Source: Phylloscopus collybita
Lineage: Eukaryota; Chordata; Aves; Passeriformes; Phylloscopidae
Assembly (NCBI GenBank): GCA_027886175.1
Contig: JAJNNQ010000137.1
Span: forward strand, 35,512,001-35,576,000
Reading direction: 5' to 3'
Length of the DNA stretch: 64,000 nt
A model generated the notes under the pieces. It saw only the letters and a list, made by a program, of their open reading frames with translations. It had not been told where the DNA came from and did no database searches. Position 1 is the first letter of the stretch; the number at the start of each line of letters is the position of its first letter. The translations under genes and the position numbers were made by a program. Below, one piece after another: positions 48,955 through 63,800 of this stretch.

Positions 48955-51900
48955 AAAGGTACATGAAACCTTGGAATTTCAGAGCTTAACTAAGGCTTGT
49001 TCAAGAAAATCAATAATTTAGCCATTTGGTTTTAGAATTTTTTTCAATAAAAATTATTGGGCACCGGGTTTCAAGTGCCTGAATTCTGTCTCTCTAAAAA
49101 TTGGAAAGTGATGTTGAATGGATTTTATTTAGAATAATTTATCTATATTTAGTAGAAATTTTAGACACCAAGTTCCCAGTTCTGACAAACACTTCAGGAC
49201 AGAAAGCATCATCCATGTAATGGAAGCAAACTGGTTGCAAACTTAACTTTTCAGGGAAGGGAGACACCAATGCCTTTACCATTAACGGTTGTCCTCTCCT
49301 AGCCTCTGAATGGGTGAGGTTCAATTGCTATCATTTTGTTCCTTACCTAATTATGTAAACAATAATCACACCTAAAAAGAGGGTTTGCTCTGCTCTAAGC
49401 AGTGAATTTAGAGCCAACATTTGTATTACACAGTATTGACATCCAGTGGAGAGTTAGAACAATTACAGGTCTGCAGATAACTAAGTGCTACTGTCTAGTT
49501 TAGTTCAGCTTGAACAGAGCAGTCTACTTGCCTTAATCTATCAATACTATATGTAACTCTTTATCTTAATGTGTTTTCTTTGTTCAGAAAAAATAGAAGA
49601 ATATTACACAAAGTCTATTTCTCTGTGAAGACATTTTCTTCTGAGTAGAGTTTTCTTCCACTTGTTATGTGCTAGTTCAGGCTCCAGTGAATTGTTGGAC
49701 ATCTGGTCCTGGTGTAACTGCTCAAAAGTGCAGAGGTGTCCAGCAGTAGCAGACTTTGGGAAGTTGTGTGTTCTCTCCCAGTGTGTGTTTCAGAGAAAAA
49801 AAATGAGGAAAACCCAACTCTTTGGAGAAGCTATGTTCTCTAAAGGAGGTTTCCACAGGCTCTTGCAACTCCAAGGACTATGAGGGTCTTAGTCCTGGAC
49901 AATACCTTGTGGAATTCAGAATAAAATGGGATTGCAGGGAAAGAAACCTCTGTTTCAGATGCTCATGTGCCCTCAAGTGTGAGCGTGTGCTCCCACACTG
50001 TCCATGTGACTCCACCATTAGCAACTTTCCCCAAGGATGACTTGAATAAGGCTATGTTCACCCCAAAGCTCAAGACATTTGGTGAGATTTTTTTTTTTCA
50101 AAGACTTGAAAATAAATGTGAAGCGTGGAGCCACTGTGCTTAGGAGACCAAAAGCAATGCTATCAGGAACACCTGCCTCACAAGAGGGTCTCATAACAGT
50201 ATCTCATCAAAGAAAAGCTACCTGCAAAGAAGAGTAGAGAGCTACCTCTACTCTGCTGCAGGGATACTGTGTGAGCTGATAGGTACAGATCCAGATAGAC
50301 CATGGAAGTGCATGAGAAAGGCTGCTCACAACTAATGTCAAGTTGCTGGGCACTGCTAGCAGGCAGTATAGGCAGCATTTTTCAAATAGGTGAGGAAAGT
50401 AGTAAAAAGGGCATTTCAAAATACTGTGAATCTTGTGGGATGCATGTAACACATACCAGAGAGACTCTGAATGTATCACCAAGACGTGAAGCGCCGATTC
50501 ACATAGAAGATCCTTGCTGGAGGAGTCTTTGAAAGTGAACTAAGAGAATACTTCTTCATAACATGCTGATATGGCCTAGACCACTGCTCTTTGAAATAAG
50601 GCCAAGTCTGCAAGATCCTTTGCACCACAGAGGGTGTAATATGTATCTATATTTATAGGTGAGTGTGAAAGGTCACTCTTTTTGTGAAATTCAAGTAACA
50701 CCACTCAATATTTTCACTCATAATGATGTACATGCTACAGTTTAGTTCTCATGCAGTCATCTGGTGGGTTAGATCACGGCTTTCAGTTAATCATTGCTTT
50801 TTTCCAAGCTTCTGCAAATGAATTGCCTGCGTAATTTAATTTTTCCATCTACTCTTTACCCTAACATTTCTTGTTGTTGCAAAGAGTAGCACTAATTGGT
50901 CCCTGCTCTTAATTATGTCTATATTTTCTGCAAGAGAGAAGTATTCAGTTGACTCTAATATATTCAGTATTTGTTGCATAATTGTTGTTAGTTTTCCCAG
51001 TTTGTCTTGTAACTGTTCTGACTGCTATTGACTTCTCCTAAATAGGGATTTTCCTGGGACACTTCAAAGTGCACATGACAGTAAAAAGAACTGTGTTAAT
51101 AGAATTTCAGGTCTAAGATTAATTTGTTTACATTTTGAAGGAAAAATTGCCAGAAATTTCAGGGTTTGTAAAACACGTAAATAAAAATTCATGCAAGAGA
51201 CTATTTTTAAAAACACAGAGCTATTTGGAAAAGAATAGAAAGCCACAGAGATTTTCTTTTCTTTTTTTTTTTTTTTTTTAATTCCTGAAACCGATTATAA
51301 TTGTTATAATATATGTATAAAATGCCAACTAATTTTTGTGAAATGCACACTATTAACTAGCAGAAACATACTGAGGTCTGACCACCACAAGAGGTCCGTA
51401 TCGCTCGCTACAGACCCAGGCTGCAGTGCTGTCCACCACAATGAATTGTCCTACGTGCTCTGCTTATTTTTCTAATCCCTCCTTCTTCATCAGCCCTGCA
51501 GTGTGCCAGAGGTTATGACTGAGGGCTTCTCAGTGGAAGAGACAATAACTGTTAGCATTATGAGAAACCTTTATCTCAGCCAGCATCTGCACAATGTTGC
51601 AGCAGCATGGCTGAACAGCAAGAGACATTGTCCACTTCCTTACTTTGGAGAGCTGTTAGATATTAGCTGCACTGCAGCACTAAAAAGCCCTCCGTCTGGT
51701 TTTGAGATGTTTCAAATATGAGAGGCCATATTCAGCTCTTTATCTCAAACCACTGAAGAAATATATGTGTTTTGTTTTGCTTTTTCTTTTTTAATACCAC
51801 ACTTGAATCCCATTGTCTTTGCAGTTAAATATATATCCAAGACAAAAAAGTCCTGCTTGGATCTATGCAATAATTTTTTTCAAAGTGCACAGATTGCCAC

Positions 51901-52082
51901 AGTGAGAAGTACATCTTTGCTTTAAAGCCTGTGCTTGTATAACCACTGGGACTGCATACTTAGGAATGGGTGGTCTATTCTGCAACCAGTATTTATGTAT
52001 TTCTTAACCTGTTGGCAGTTGTCAGAGATTTGGTTGTATATGACAATATAACCTAAGTAAACCTAGGAACTCACTATTTTGT

Positions 52083-52112
52083 ATAATATAATATATTTTT
52101 ATATTATATTAT
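52083..52112. repeat. AT-only 13-bp inverted repeat
   Basis: ATAATATAATATA (52083-52095) and TATATTATATTAT (52100-52112) are exact reverse complements around TTTT. Made only of A and T, it is a cruciform- or slippage-prone element rather than a likely gene feature. Confidence 0.8.
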
Positions 52113-52934
52113 TATAATCATTATCATTATTAATAACTTACTGCTTTGAGTCAAATTTGAGAGTTGTAAGGAATCACAGAACTTCACTTGGTGAATACAA
52201 AGTGTCACAAAATAATTCTATGTACATAAATTTCACAGTGGATCCCTATTGCAAGAGACTTGTTCACTAAAGCTAAATTCTAAAATATCTCACAGTCATT
52301 CAGAAATTCAGTTTAACCCTAGACACTGGGGAAGTGTTGTGTAGTTTCTAGTTATAGTCCCTCTCTTGTATCCATTCATCTTCTTTTTAATTCTTGTGAG
52401 GCTAAGTTAACTCCCTAGCACAATTCCCCTTGGATTGCTCAGAGCTAGAGAGAGTTTGTTCTCAATGCTGCAGAGAGAGGTTTAGTTCACTGTAGTTCCT
52501 TATCCCCCTTAAACAGAGTTCTGACCTGTCTTAGACCTCAGAATTTTAAGGCATTCACCAAAAAGAAGAAACTGAAGATTGTATTCTTGACCTCTCCTAG
52601 TCTTATCATAAATCCTGATGTTTGATAAATGCTTAGCCTCTTTTTTTCCTTCATGAGTCATACATTTAAAGTACCAGAAAAAAAAGATTATTCTATTCCA
52701 CCGCTCTCTTGTCAGACTGTTAGGAGTTTTCAGAGCATCTATGGAATATATGAGGCACCATCTCTACACATAGAGAAGGATTGAAGACACTGACAGACAG
52801 TCTATCTGATATAGCTAAAATAATCAAAAGTCATTTGATCAGGCTTCACTTAGAGACCATACAGGCAATGCAGCTTTTCCTCTGGGGACTTCTTTCAAAG
52901 AACAGATGAAATCATATCAACATTCATAAGAAAT

Positions 52935-52977
52935 TGTTTATAAGTCCTCCCAAAATGAAGGGGAGGACTTATAAACA
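52935..52977. repeat. Perfect 17-bp inverted repeat with 9-nt loop
   Basis: TGTTTATAAGTCCTCCC (52935-52951) pairs exactly with GGGAGGACTTATAAACA (52961-52977) across a 9-nt spacer (AAAATGAAG). Mixed base composition makes this unlikely by chance. Confidence 0.93.
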
Positions 52978-55900
52978 CCTTGCCCTACCTGTCATTTATG
53001 AACCTCTGGTCTTTTGCTGCTAAAGAAGTGTTTTCAGTATTAACTATATCTTTCAGGATAAAGCCTCTTGACTATGTCTAGCCTAATAAACAAGAAACAG
53101 GCAGAGCACGCCTGACACCCTGATTCACAACCGTGATGAGACAAGCAGCACACTCCTGTCTGTTTCTGGCTGGTGCCTATTAGTGCTGCCCCAGGCCATG
53201 CTCCAGCCTGGTGCCTGACAGGGAGGGACCTGTCCTGCAAAGCTGCCTGATGTTTCTGTTTTGAGAGAGCTTGGAGTTTGGGTCTGTGGACAGCATCAAT
53301 TCCATGTCTTTAGTACAGAAGGTGATCTCTGGCTGCCTTTGGCTGGTGGTATAGGCACTGCCTTTCAGAAAACACCAAAATATTTATTAAAAGTTACATG
53401 AGAATACATTATGTTCTTCGGATGGGTACACAGCCTGAATAAGTGAGACACTGCAATACCAGCCTCATTTTTTTGTTTTTTTCCATAACAGAAAGCATGG
53501 AAGATTGTTTTCAGCAGATTTTATTACAGCGATCGAATTGATTTATCCTAAGCTCCTGAGTTTAGATGAGGTGACCCACCCTCTACGTGTAGCAATTTCT
53601 TTGTATGCAGAGGGGAAATGGCTTAGTTTTTGACACCAAGCTAGACACAGCTAGAAAAGGATCTCTGGAGTTTGAAGCTCCTTTTTGTTGAAGTAAGGAA
53701 GGAAATCCCAGCATTGATGTTGGTATAAATCATTTGTAGCAGTTTAGCGATGGCACAACTGTTCACTCAGTGGGCCAACACTTGATGCTTGGTGGTATTG
53801 TGATCTTGTTCCGCTTACTTGCTCAAAGAAGCCTACTAATTTATTAGAATGAGTGGAGTGAGGAAAAGTCTCCTTACTCTGCTAGAAGTTGTTCAGAACA
53901 AAGAGACTTTTGTACTTTTCATATGTGAGGCACCTTGTTAAAATTCTCTTCAAGGACTGCAACTATTACTAATTAAACTTTCTTACCATCAAAGTAGGTA
54001 CATAAATCAGCCACACAATAAAGATTCTATGAAAAATACTTTATCAAGTCTTCTGAACACACTTTAATGCAGTGCAACTGAAGAGTAACAGATCAACAAC
54101 TTTATTTCCTCTGGTCAAATACTAAACCAACCAACTTAAGTTAAAAGCAACTTATAATTTATACCTACAGCTTTGATTCAACCAACAGTCTTGAATGACA
54201 TAAGTATATGCAAAGAGCCTTAACATCAGTCTTATTCCTCTGTAAAAATCATGTCTTGCTTTCAAATGTTACTCTCAAATGTGCTGCAGAACATGGTAGA
54301 ATGAACCTGCAATGCTAGTGTTATATTAGGTGATATTTTTGTTTATATTACTTTTTATCATTTCTATTGGTTGTTATAGAGCCCTTTTTTCATTCTCTTG
54401 GTTTTACCTTTATTCACAGTTCCTGAAGATAAGAACTATATGAGTTTTCCTATAATACCCATTTCTGCAAAGTTTTGGATTCATAACTACCTGGAAGTGA
54501 TATGTTATTTAAATTAACATTAACTTTGGCTCTGACTCTTCTCTGATTGGCCTGTGTCTCTCTTGGTCTTGAGTGCCGTCATTGTCCTAACGTCGATTCC
54601 CACTGCATGGATCTCTTTCTCCCTGTCCTGAGCTATTACACATTGCTGATGTCTCTCTCTCATGAAGAGTGGGTAGAAATTAAATCAATTAAATTCTGTT
54701 GAAAACCAGAATAGTTTAAATATGCCCAGAAGTGTTTTACTTACCTCTACTTAAGAGCCAAGTACTAGAATGAGCAAATGAAGCCAACTGGGTTTTGGGT
54801 TTCTTTTGATTCTGATTAATGCCCTTTCCCATTTGACAGAGATCAAGGCAGCTAGTCTGGTTTCTTGTCTGCAAGACACAGAAAGTATATTAATCTTCTC
54901 TGTTACCTATTTTGTGTGGTGCCAGTTTCTGTATCTTTTGGGGATTCCCATATGCACAGTGGTACAGTGACAAAAGCAATACTGTCTTGATTTAAGGCAT
55001 CTAGACAAATACCATTTAAATTAACAAGGAAGCATCTATTCCCAGCTTGATTCTGTGTAAGAAAGTAGAGGTTGAGAAATTCTCTAGTGAGAAAATTCTT
55101 TGAAGATCTACACTCTGGCATAATATTACTGAAGGAAAGCTTAGACCCTGTGAAGTACATGTCAACATTGTTGCTGATTTCCATCAGCCCAGAGCTGCTT
55201 CCAGTGTCTTCAATAGAACAAAGGATTTGGGGCTTGGGAGATCTTTTTTAATAATAAAAATGGAATTTTGGCAGCCTCTTCTGCACAGAGACAGTCATAC
55301 CAGCAGGTGAAAAGGAAGTCGGAGCTGTTTAGTAAATGGAAAAATTATACACAGAAAAGGAGACGCTGTTTCACAACTTTCAGAGATGTGCTAGATCTTT
55401 CTTGGTGTACACTCAGGCATGCTAGCCTTCTTCCTGCCTTTGGATGCCATAGGTGTGTTTTGGCAAGAGAAGCACTGAATAGCACTGTATACTAGCTGAT
55501 AGAACTGCTGAAATCAACACCAATCATTTCTGGAAACCAGACAGACTTGTGGGATGACAGATATGACAGGGATTGCAATGATACTGATTTGATCTCCACC
55601 CATCCGGCCTCTGTAACTATAAAATAAACCAAAGGAGAAAACCAAAGCAAATTAGCTGAGAGAGCTGTGGGATTTCTTCTTTAGACCAGTGCCAGCTAAC
55701 AGACCCCCACAAGAAAACAAAAGAAATTGTTTATAGTTTTTAAAATATTTTCCATTTTTGAAGTTACTCACAAATGAATTTCCTAAAAAGAAGAAAAAAC
55801 GACAGAGGGGAACAGATTAGGCAAGCTAAACTTAAAGTAAAAGAAAGAGCAAAACCTCAGCTATAGTGAGATGAAAAAAATATTCCCAGAAATGTAATAG

Positions 55901-58672
55901 ATTGTTACTTCAGAGTGTTCTCTTGCAATAAATTGTAACAAGCCCATAGCCAAATCTATATCATTTTCACCATCCAGCTGTGCCTTGCAGCCATTGGGGC
56001 AAATTTGAGCATACCTTTGAGGGGTGGAGTAGTACCTATATCTCACTTTTCCCCCAGAACCATAGTCTGATGTTCCATCCCGTTAACCACTACTGGGCTG
56101 ATGAAGATTTAAAGAGGCAAATTCTTTGGCAATGGCCCAAATAATTCTAGCTAATCTGAGACACCAGATAGACAGACCTGATTTATACATGTCTAAAAGG
56201 CAACAACAGCTTTGTAGCAGATACAGAATCTCAATCCTCTCTACTTTTCTGCTGGCTGAACTTTCGGTAGCCCGTTCCCCTCTGAAGTTTCACACTTGAA
56301 GTACAAATGCCCACTTTTGCCTTGAGCAATGACCAGAAGTAACATCACTGATTGATGGTCCTATCTATTACTACTGTCTACAGCCCTACACATCATAAGA
56401 AATTACTTCAGTTGTGTCATGCGGTTGACTCGAAATGAAGCAGAAGGAGTATTTAAATTAAAGGAACATCTGAGCTAATGGACCCTCCTTTTGCTTGTGC
56501 CACAGGATTGGTTGGCTCCTGTGTTTAGGAAGATATGGGGTCTGATGCAGCTTTTTACACACTCAGGGCAGTGATAAATCTCTCCCCTCTCTCTCGTTCT
56601 CTTTCTCTTTGTGAATTCTCAAAGATATGTAAGCCCTCAACAGCACTGAAATCAACAAAAATATTCGAAAGGTAGGGAACAAACAATGCCCAGTGAGCAA
56701 GATTATCAGCCTTGTTCCTTCCAATGAATTGAAAAATACATTCAAAGAAGGACTTCATTCTCATTGCAACACTTTGCTCATTTGTACATCCATAGGCTGC
56801 AGGTTAGAGCACTACCATGCCTGGGTAGTGTACCCAACAGGCAATCACAAGTGATTTCAAGTTCTAGGCATCCAAGGGGCTGAAAACCCCCTTTCTGCTG
56901 AGCAACATGTGCTGAGCCTGGCACAACGTGAGAGCTGCTGCCAACACTGCCTGCACCCTGCTTCTAAAATATACTTGCAGTTTCTCAGATTTCTCTTCAA
57001 TAGATCTGATTTTTTCCACCCCAAGGAACAGAGAATGATCAAGGGAATCATGTTTCTTTGAAAAGAGATGTGATTAGTCACTCAGAGAGGAAAAAACTCT
57101 CATCAGGACTCATTCTGTGCAGAGAAAGAGACTGGGCTGCATGCCAGACTGCTAGTAATTCTACCTGGAAACAGATTAAATCCTAGGTCACTGTTCTGGA
57201 CATGGAAACCTTTTTTCTTCTTCCATGTTTTCAGCAGGGCTCTGAAGTTTTTGGCAGTGTCTTGAGCATTGTGTTCTTTAAAGCAGTGTTAAATACTGCA
57301 CATTTATAGTCAGGAAACACCTCAAAGCCCCCTAATGTCAATTAGCTGCTTCCTCTGCAAGGTTGTAAGCAGATGCATGAGAGCAGCTCTACAGGAATAT
57401 ATTTGCTAACAGGTGCACTATTAGGAAGGACAGAAGGTTGTTTATGTTAATGGGAAGGAAGTCCCCTTCAAAATCGTTCATCCAGTGTTTTCGGGCTGCT
57501 TCTGGCCCTGCTGTTACCTCTCACTTTTCACCCACATGTGTTGGGTAATTAGGGGTTCAAACGATGCATGAAGGGCCTCAGCTTCTAGTGACTCACAGCT
57601 TCAGGGATTATCCAAGATTGCTAAATGGTTTATGATTCCCTTATGATTGCCTTATGGTGTGCAACACATTGGTCTTCATAGGTGCTATAAGATTAAAATT
57701 ACTGGCACTCCTGACAGTAATGATAAATCACACCAAGACAGGTCTTCCAGTGGTAAAAAAGGGGTCAGCTTCACCACAGGCAGCAGAACTTTGCCAAATT
57801 AACCATGTTGATGAACTAGCCCATGGCAAACAACTGCTGCACAATGGTTTCTTTCCTTTCCACTACAGTAATACTGTTTCTTTCTCACTGTTCACCTCCC
57901 AAGATATAGAGGGTCAGTTACAATTTTAACTCCTAGTTTTAGATCACCAAACTCATAGATTTACACAAACCTAAGTCAGAATCCCCAGCTATATTGACTT
58001 GGACCCATTTTTTAGTGAGGTCCCATGTTTTGGCATAGGACCAACAACTACACATTTGCAGACAACCCTTACATTTTAGTATACAAAGTCCATTGAAACC
58101 ATAGATGATGCTTTCATGCCAAAAAAACATTCCTATTTCTAATTTCACCATCAATGGGTAATAAAGCACTCAAACTTTTAGGGATCCATTATAAACACTA
58201 CACTTGAAAAAACAAACCCTGGGTGAAAACCAGTGGTTTGCAAGGAACTTTTTCTGAACTTGGAGTAAATTGGTGTGAAAAAATGCATCTTGCCTTGAGA
58301 AATGCATTGACACAATCCTCTGCTCTTCTGAGGAAGAGAGGGACATTCTACCTTGGTCTCATTTCACAGAGCCAGTGAATTAAAACAAATGAAAATGCTT
58401 GTACTGGTTTCAAGTTACTTGCTGGAGATATCTACACACTCATGCAAGCAATTTGAAAGTGCATTTAGAATTAGAGAAGGAGTTCATCTGCCAGCTCAGA
58501 TGATCCAAAAGTCCTCTCGGCCATGGGTGCAGAGAACATAATGTGTGCACAAGCACATAATTTGATCCTGTTACCACTTTTGTGCTGCATTAAACATACT
58601 TCAGATGCTATTCTGTTGGATTACTTGGCCCTTTCCCTTTAGGGAAAACAAATAGAGGCTTGACACAGCTCG

Positions 58673-58690
58673 TATCATATATATATGATA
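58673..58690. repeat. 18-nt perfect AT-rich palindrome
   Basis: TATCATATATATATGATA is its own reverse complement. It is flanked by AGCTCG on the left (58667-58672) and TAGCTCG on the right, so a short direct repeat brackets the palindrome. Confidence 0.85.
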
Positions 58691-60794
58691 TAGCTCGCCT
58701 CATTTGAAGTATCCTAACACATTGCATGCTTAATGAGAAAAGGCACAGTGTGTCAGAACCATACCAGATGAGGGTTTTCCTTCAAGGGAAAACATTTGGC
58801 CCTTGTGTTTTCCATGGACATTTTGCAAATTTCCCCTTAACTTAGAAGACTAGGTCCCATTTAAAAACTGAAAGCAGATCTACACCATGCAAGAACACAG
58901 ATAACAAGAACACAGAGTGCACAGATAACAAAACCAGTACTCTCGAGCTATGGTGCAGAAATGTGTGTGAACACCAGCCCTAGTCTCCAGCATGCTGCAA
59001 CCAGGTCAACAAAGTGCAGCTGAGTTGAAATGCTCTGCCCTGAGCTGGGGTACAGCACAGATGAGATGCCCAGACTCTTGCTTGCTGCTGAAAAGGTGTG
59101 CTTTTCACTGTGTCAGGTCTCTGCTCATCGTTCTGTGTGGCATGACACAAGTGTAACCTTAGGATTCTGAATTTCAGCGAAGAATCACTAGAATTCATCC
59201 TAGAATCACTACCATGCTTTTGAAAATATTACTTTTCTGCCTTAATCAGGCAAGCTCTATTACTGCTTCAGCAACACACACAGGGACAGAGTAAAGGAAG
59301 GAATATGGAATTTAGCCCAGAGCCCTTTTAAATGTGCTTCTATGTGTAATTTAATAGTGGTATTATAAACGTTAAAGTTAGTATAAAAATCTGGGGAATT
59401 TCAGGCCCAAACTGCTTTAACTTTTTTCTTTTACCTTCTTTCCTCTTGAGAAGCTTGTTTTCTTTTTATTGCACTCCAATAACGAGAGACCATTTCACAC
59501 AGGTACATCTGCAATATGTTACAGGCAGCATAGAATATTAAAACAAACTGTGCTACTGCTAGTGAAACTAATAAGGGAGGTAAATTTTTTCTCAGGCTGT
59601 GAGGAAAAAGGTGCCTATAGCAGGAACTCCATTAGCAAACTCCATTACTGAAGGGACTGCACTGAAGGCTGAAGTAATTTCTAATTTAAAGTCCTGTTTC
59701 AGAAGGCAACTCTAATACTAAAAGAGGGAAGCCAGGCTACATTTGAAGTGGTGGTGGTGGTAGTGGCCAGGTAGTTCACATGAGGTTGTGTTTAGGTATG
59801 GATCAGGGGTTTAAAACAAAATGGCAAGTTAAGATAATAAAACCAAGGAGACTATAAAGCAGAGAGAGAGGAAGTTTAAACATTAACCTTACTTACTTCA
59901 TAAAGAGGGGCAAACCTGTCTACCCTAATCCTCTGAATCGACACAACTGTGAAAGTTCACCTCCAGTGTTACTGAGTTCACACTCAGTAAAGGATCAGCT
60001 GTGAAATAGATTGCAAAGCCAGGAGAGAGAGAACAGTTCTGTTGAGAAATGAAACAGTGAAAGGGGAAAAATGAGCGGAAGGAACAAAAAAGGGGAATGG
60101 AAAGGGTAGCTGAGTGAGAGAAGCCAGAGAAACAGAGAGAAAGAGCCAAATGGAAAAATAAACAAATAGTTTATTCTTTGGTTATGGCTTAGGAATTCCT
60201 GCTCCACAGAAAGATTACCATTTCCAGATTTGATTCATTTTTTATTTCAAATTGGAAAGAAAAGTCAGAAAGACAAAAGAAATGTATAATGGAATATATA
60301 TTGTGGTTCTGGCCACCCACCTGCTTACCAGACTGGCTCCCAGCACAAATTCTGATAGAATCAACACATTCCACCAAAATGTCACTGTCCATTGGACACT
60401 GCAAATCCTCTGTCCAGCTATATATCCTTTAATTGCGTTTTTAAGCTGTATACATACCTAAGGAGACCTTGGCTTCAAGAATAATAGCACAATATGGTAT
60501 GCTAGTACCATAATAACATAATTTTTCAGTTTAGATTTCAAAAGGGAAGTTACTAATGGGCAGTGGATCTTTCCAAGGACAGAAAAAGAAAATCTGTTTT
60601 ATAGTTGTACCTCTACTGATGGAGGAAGAGGTGGGGCGAAATGTGGAGGAAGAGGACAAGACAGACTTATGTTCATGGAAGTAATTTGTCTCTGTGTGTG
60701 AGAGGAAATTCACTGAATTTATTCTGTGGCTCCACAAAAGACTTATAGCTCCATATTTGGTTCTCCCAATCCCAGGTGTCCTAGACATTGTTGT

Positions 60795-60848
60795 ATTTAT
60801 TGGAAGTTTGGTAACAACTTACTATTAACAATTTATTGGAAGTTTGGT
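60795..60848 (+). repeat. 18-nt direct repeat, period 36
   Basis: ATTTATTGGAAGTTTGGT occurs at 60795-60812 and at 60831-60848, with an 18-nt spacer. It looks like a local duplication. No element ends are apparent. Confidence 0.88.
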
Positions 60849-63800
60849 GAACTACTAGTTCTTTGATGGTGGACTCAAGTCTCAGATAATGTACACCCTT
60901 GTAATTGGTTTCCTGCTTCACGTTCCTCCCCCATGAAACCTGACATTTTGGAAGAGTCATGACATCTTCCCAGTTTTTGATCCAAGGCAAAGTCATGTCT
61001 CTCTGCCACACCTTGCACCCTCATGGTTCAGCTCTGGAAGGCTCTTCACAGCTGCAGACTGTGACCAGGTTCTTAAAATTCCACTCTTTCTCCGGGGACA
61101 ACCAAGGTATGGACTTGACATAGCCAGGATGGAAGAGAAGTAGTGGATATGGACAGGGGTGGGGGTGGAACAAGTCTAAGGAGAGGGATGGGATATCATC
61201 CCAAAACAAGCTGGCTTTACCCAGGGGACATGCATGGGCAGTAGGAGACCAGGCACAAGGAGGTCTGGAAATACAGATCAGGATCGTTTGCAGATGGGGA
61301 GGAGTGAAAGGTGTTGGAGACCTGCAGATGGCAAAGTGCTGGAGGTGTGGAGTTGAAAAGGTGAGCAGAAGAGCGCGGGGTGAGAAGAGATGGGAACTTG
61401 TGATGGGCAGGACTGAGAAATGACATGGGGCAGTTTACTTCCAGCCACCATCTCACCATGTAAGACTCTTTGGTACTTTTTCTTTACTTCATTCCTTTTG
61501 TGTTTAATTTTCCAATAATCTGTCAAATCAGCCGGTCTGCTTAATCTTAAATCTGCCAAATTTGCTACTCAGGCCTGAGGTGTCCTGGAGCAGGGGAAAG
61601 GCTGTGGCTCAACACTGTAACCTGTACCCCATATTCAGAATCTGTGCCCTTATCATGTGGCTCATCAAAGTATATGTGCCTCCTCACATAACTCCATGCA
61701 GATGTGGCTGGTCTTGGGGAAATTTGTACTAGTGAAACTAGAGGGAAAAAAGGTATCTAGCTACAAAGAGGGTCACATTACTTTGACTTGGGAATGTATA
61801 TGTCTACATCCCTGCCTCTGAAAGCAATCCAGAATCTGTGAATTCACTTGCACATATAGATGTTTGGCAGATGCATCAGAGAAAAATGTCATCATTAGTG
61901 GGTTAGTTTATCTAAGGTAAGGGACATAATACTGGCTAAGAAGGCCTTTCTATTCTGTATCAGTTCTTTGAAACTGATTTGAAAGCAATTCAGGCTTTAA
62001 TTCAGACTCAGTATTCATTTCCAATAAATTTATTTTCAGTGTCCTTTGTATTTATGCTTCTTTCAGCCTGTTTTTCTTCCATTTGGCAACCTGCATATGC
62101 AAGTCTAGCTGTTAGTTTTTGGACCTGGTTGCTGCAATTGGAACTGGCTGAGGTCTTAAATTATGTTTGAGAGTTTGATCCCACTTGAATAAAATCAAGG
62201 AGTGCTTTCCATTAAATTTAACATGAACAACAGAGAAATCAGAAATGAGGAATATTTTGCTTCTTAAAAATATCCAGGAAGTTCCACAGCTCAGAACTTC
62301 AGTAGATGTATACAGACAGGATTCAAAGATGGGATAAAAAGCTGATTTATCATAATCCAGGCTTTCAATTTGAATCATTAGATATACTACCATCAGCAGG
62401 ACAAATTCTACACTTTAACACATATTCCTCCTTGCAAGTCTATTGCACTCAAATTTTGCATTGTGTATCAGAACAAACTACAGTTTGTTAGGCTTTGTCT
62501 TCTTATAATTCTCTTTCTCACAGTTCTAGACCTTCTCAGGTGCCATCTCCAAAACAAGCATTTTTGCACAGATAATGGATGTGTTCTGGGAAAATTGCCT
62601 CTCTATACTAACAGAACAAGTCAGAGACATACTAAGAGACACACTAGTGAAATGCTGTTTTGTAGCATCCTGCTGATTTGCACAAAAAAATAAAACCCCA
62701 AACCTTGGCTGATTCCCTTTGGATTTTTTGACCTTCAGCTGTGAAATCCCTGGAGGCAAAGACCCTCTCCTTTAAACTGTATGGAAATTTGTTAGCCCAA
62801 AAGAAATGCTACTGTGAGCAAAGAACAATTTTGAAACTTTGTGAAGCTGCAAATGTTAGGTGGCAAAACCTCTCCCTGTGGTGATGTGTGCTTTCTCACA
62901 CAAATAGTCCCCCCAAAAGCTGGCTGGACTCCTGCTAAGAATAAATGCATACCGTTGCAAATAAAAGCTGTGATTGAGGCCTTAAAGCTTTACTGTTAGC
63001 CAGCCAGACAATAATTCATTTGTACTTGATTTTTCATTAACTCCTTTTTTGCTGTTTAAGGGAATCTTCCCAGGGCTTTTTCTAGCTGTAGTAACCCTAA
63101 GATCTTTATCTTCCATGTGCTTTTCTTCTATATGAAGGGAAAAAATGAAACCACATGAAACCGGGCAATGCACCAGAAAACATTTATGAAATTTCTGGTG
63201 AAGTGTTTTGGCATAACTACATAACAATAACATGCTATTTTCATTAACTTGCACAAACAAACCCAATAGATTATTAAAAAACAAAACGAAGAAGAAAGTA
63301 CAGATGCGGTGTAACTTTACAATTTGACAATGCAGAGGACAGATTTACCAGCTTATTTACTGCTTCTCTTGACAAAGGAGAAGAACTCACCCAAAACCCA
63401 TAGGCAGGATCTACAGCAAAGAACATGGGGGGAAATTCCAGATGATCTAGGTCTTGCTGGTGACAGTAAGCCAGCAAGATTCACAGCATTGTTAAGGATA
63501 CAGCATTTGCAATCTTTTAACTGTCATCCAATTAAGCTTAATGACCATAAAGGTAATGGATGCTCAGCAGAGCACTTAGTGCTTCCAAAGAGATAGCAAT
63601 GTATTCCTCATTTATGCTCCTCCAAGCATGGACTAATAATTGGTCTAGAAGCATTCTTCTCTCATTTCTTTCAGAAATTACACGGTTGCTTGATATCATA
63701 AGCATTATTTTGGTGTCATACAGCACACAGGATCATATGCTCTGTGCAGCATTTGGAGAAACTCACTCAAGTGACTGATCAGTCCAAACATCCTCCACTG

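Noticed and set aside
57548..57560. GGGGTTCAAAC resembling a tRNA B box
   Set aside because: No A box at the right spacing and no cloverleaf can be drawn.
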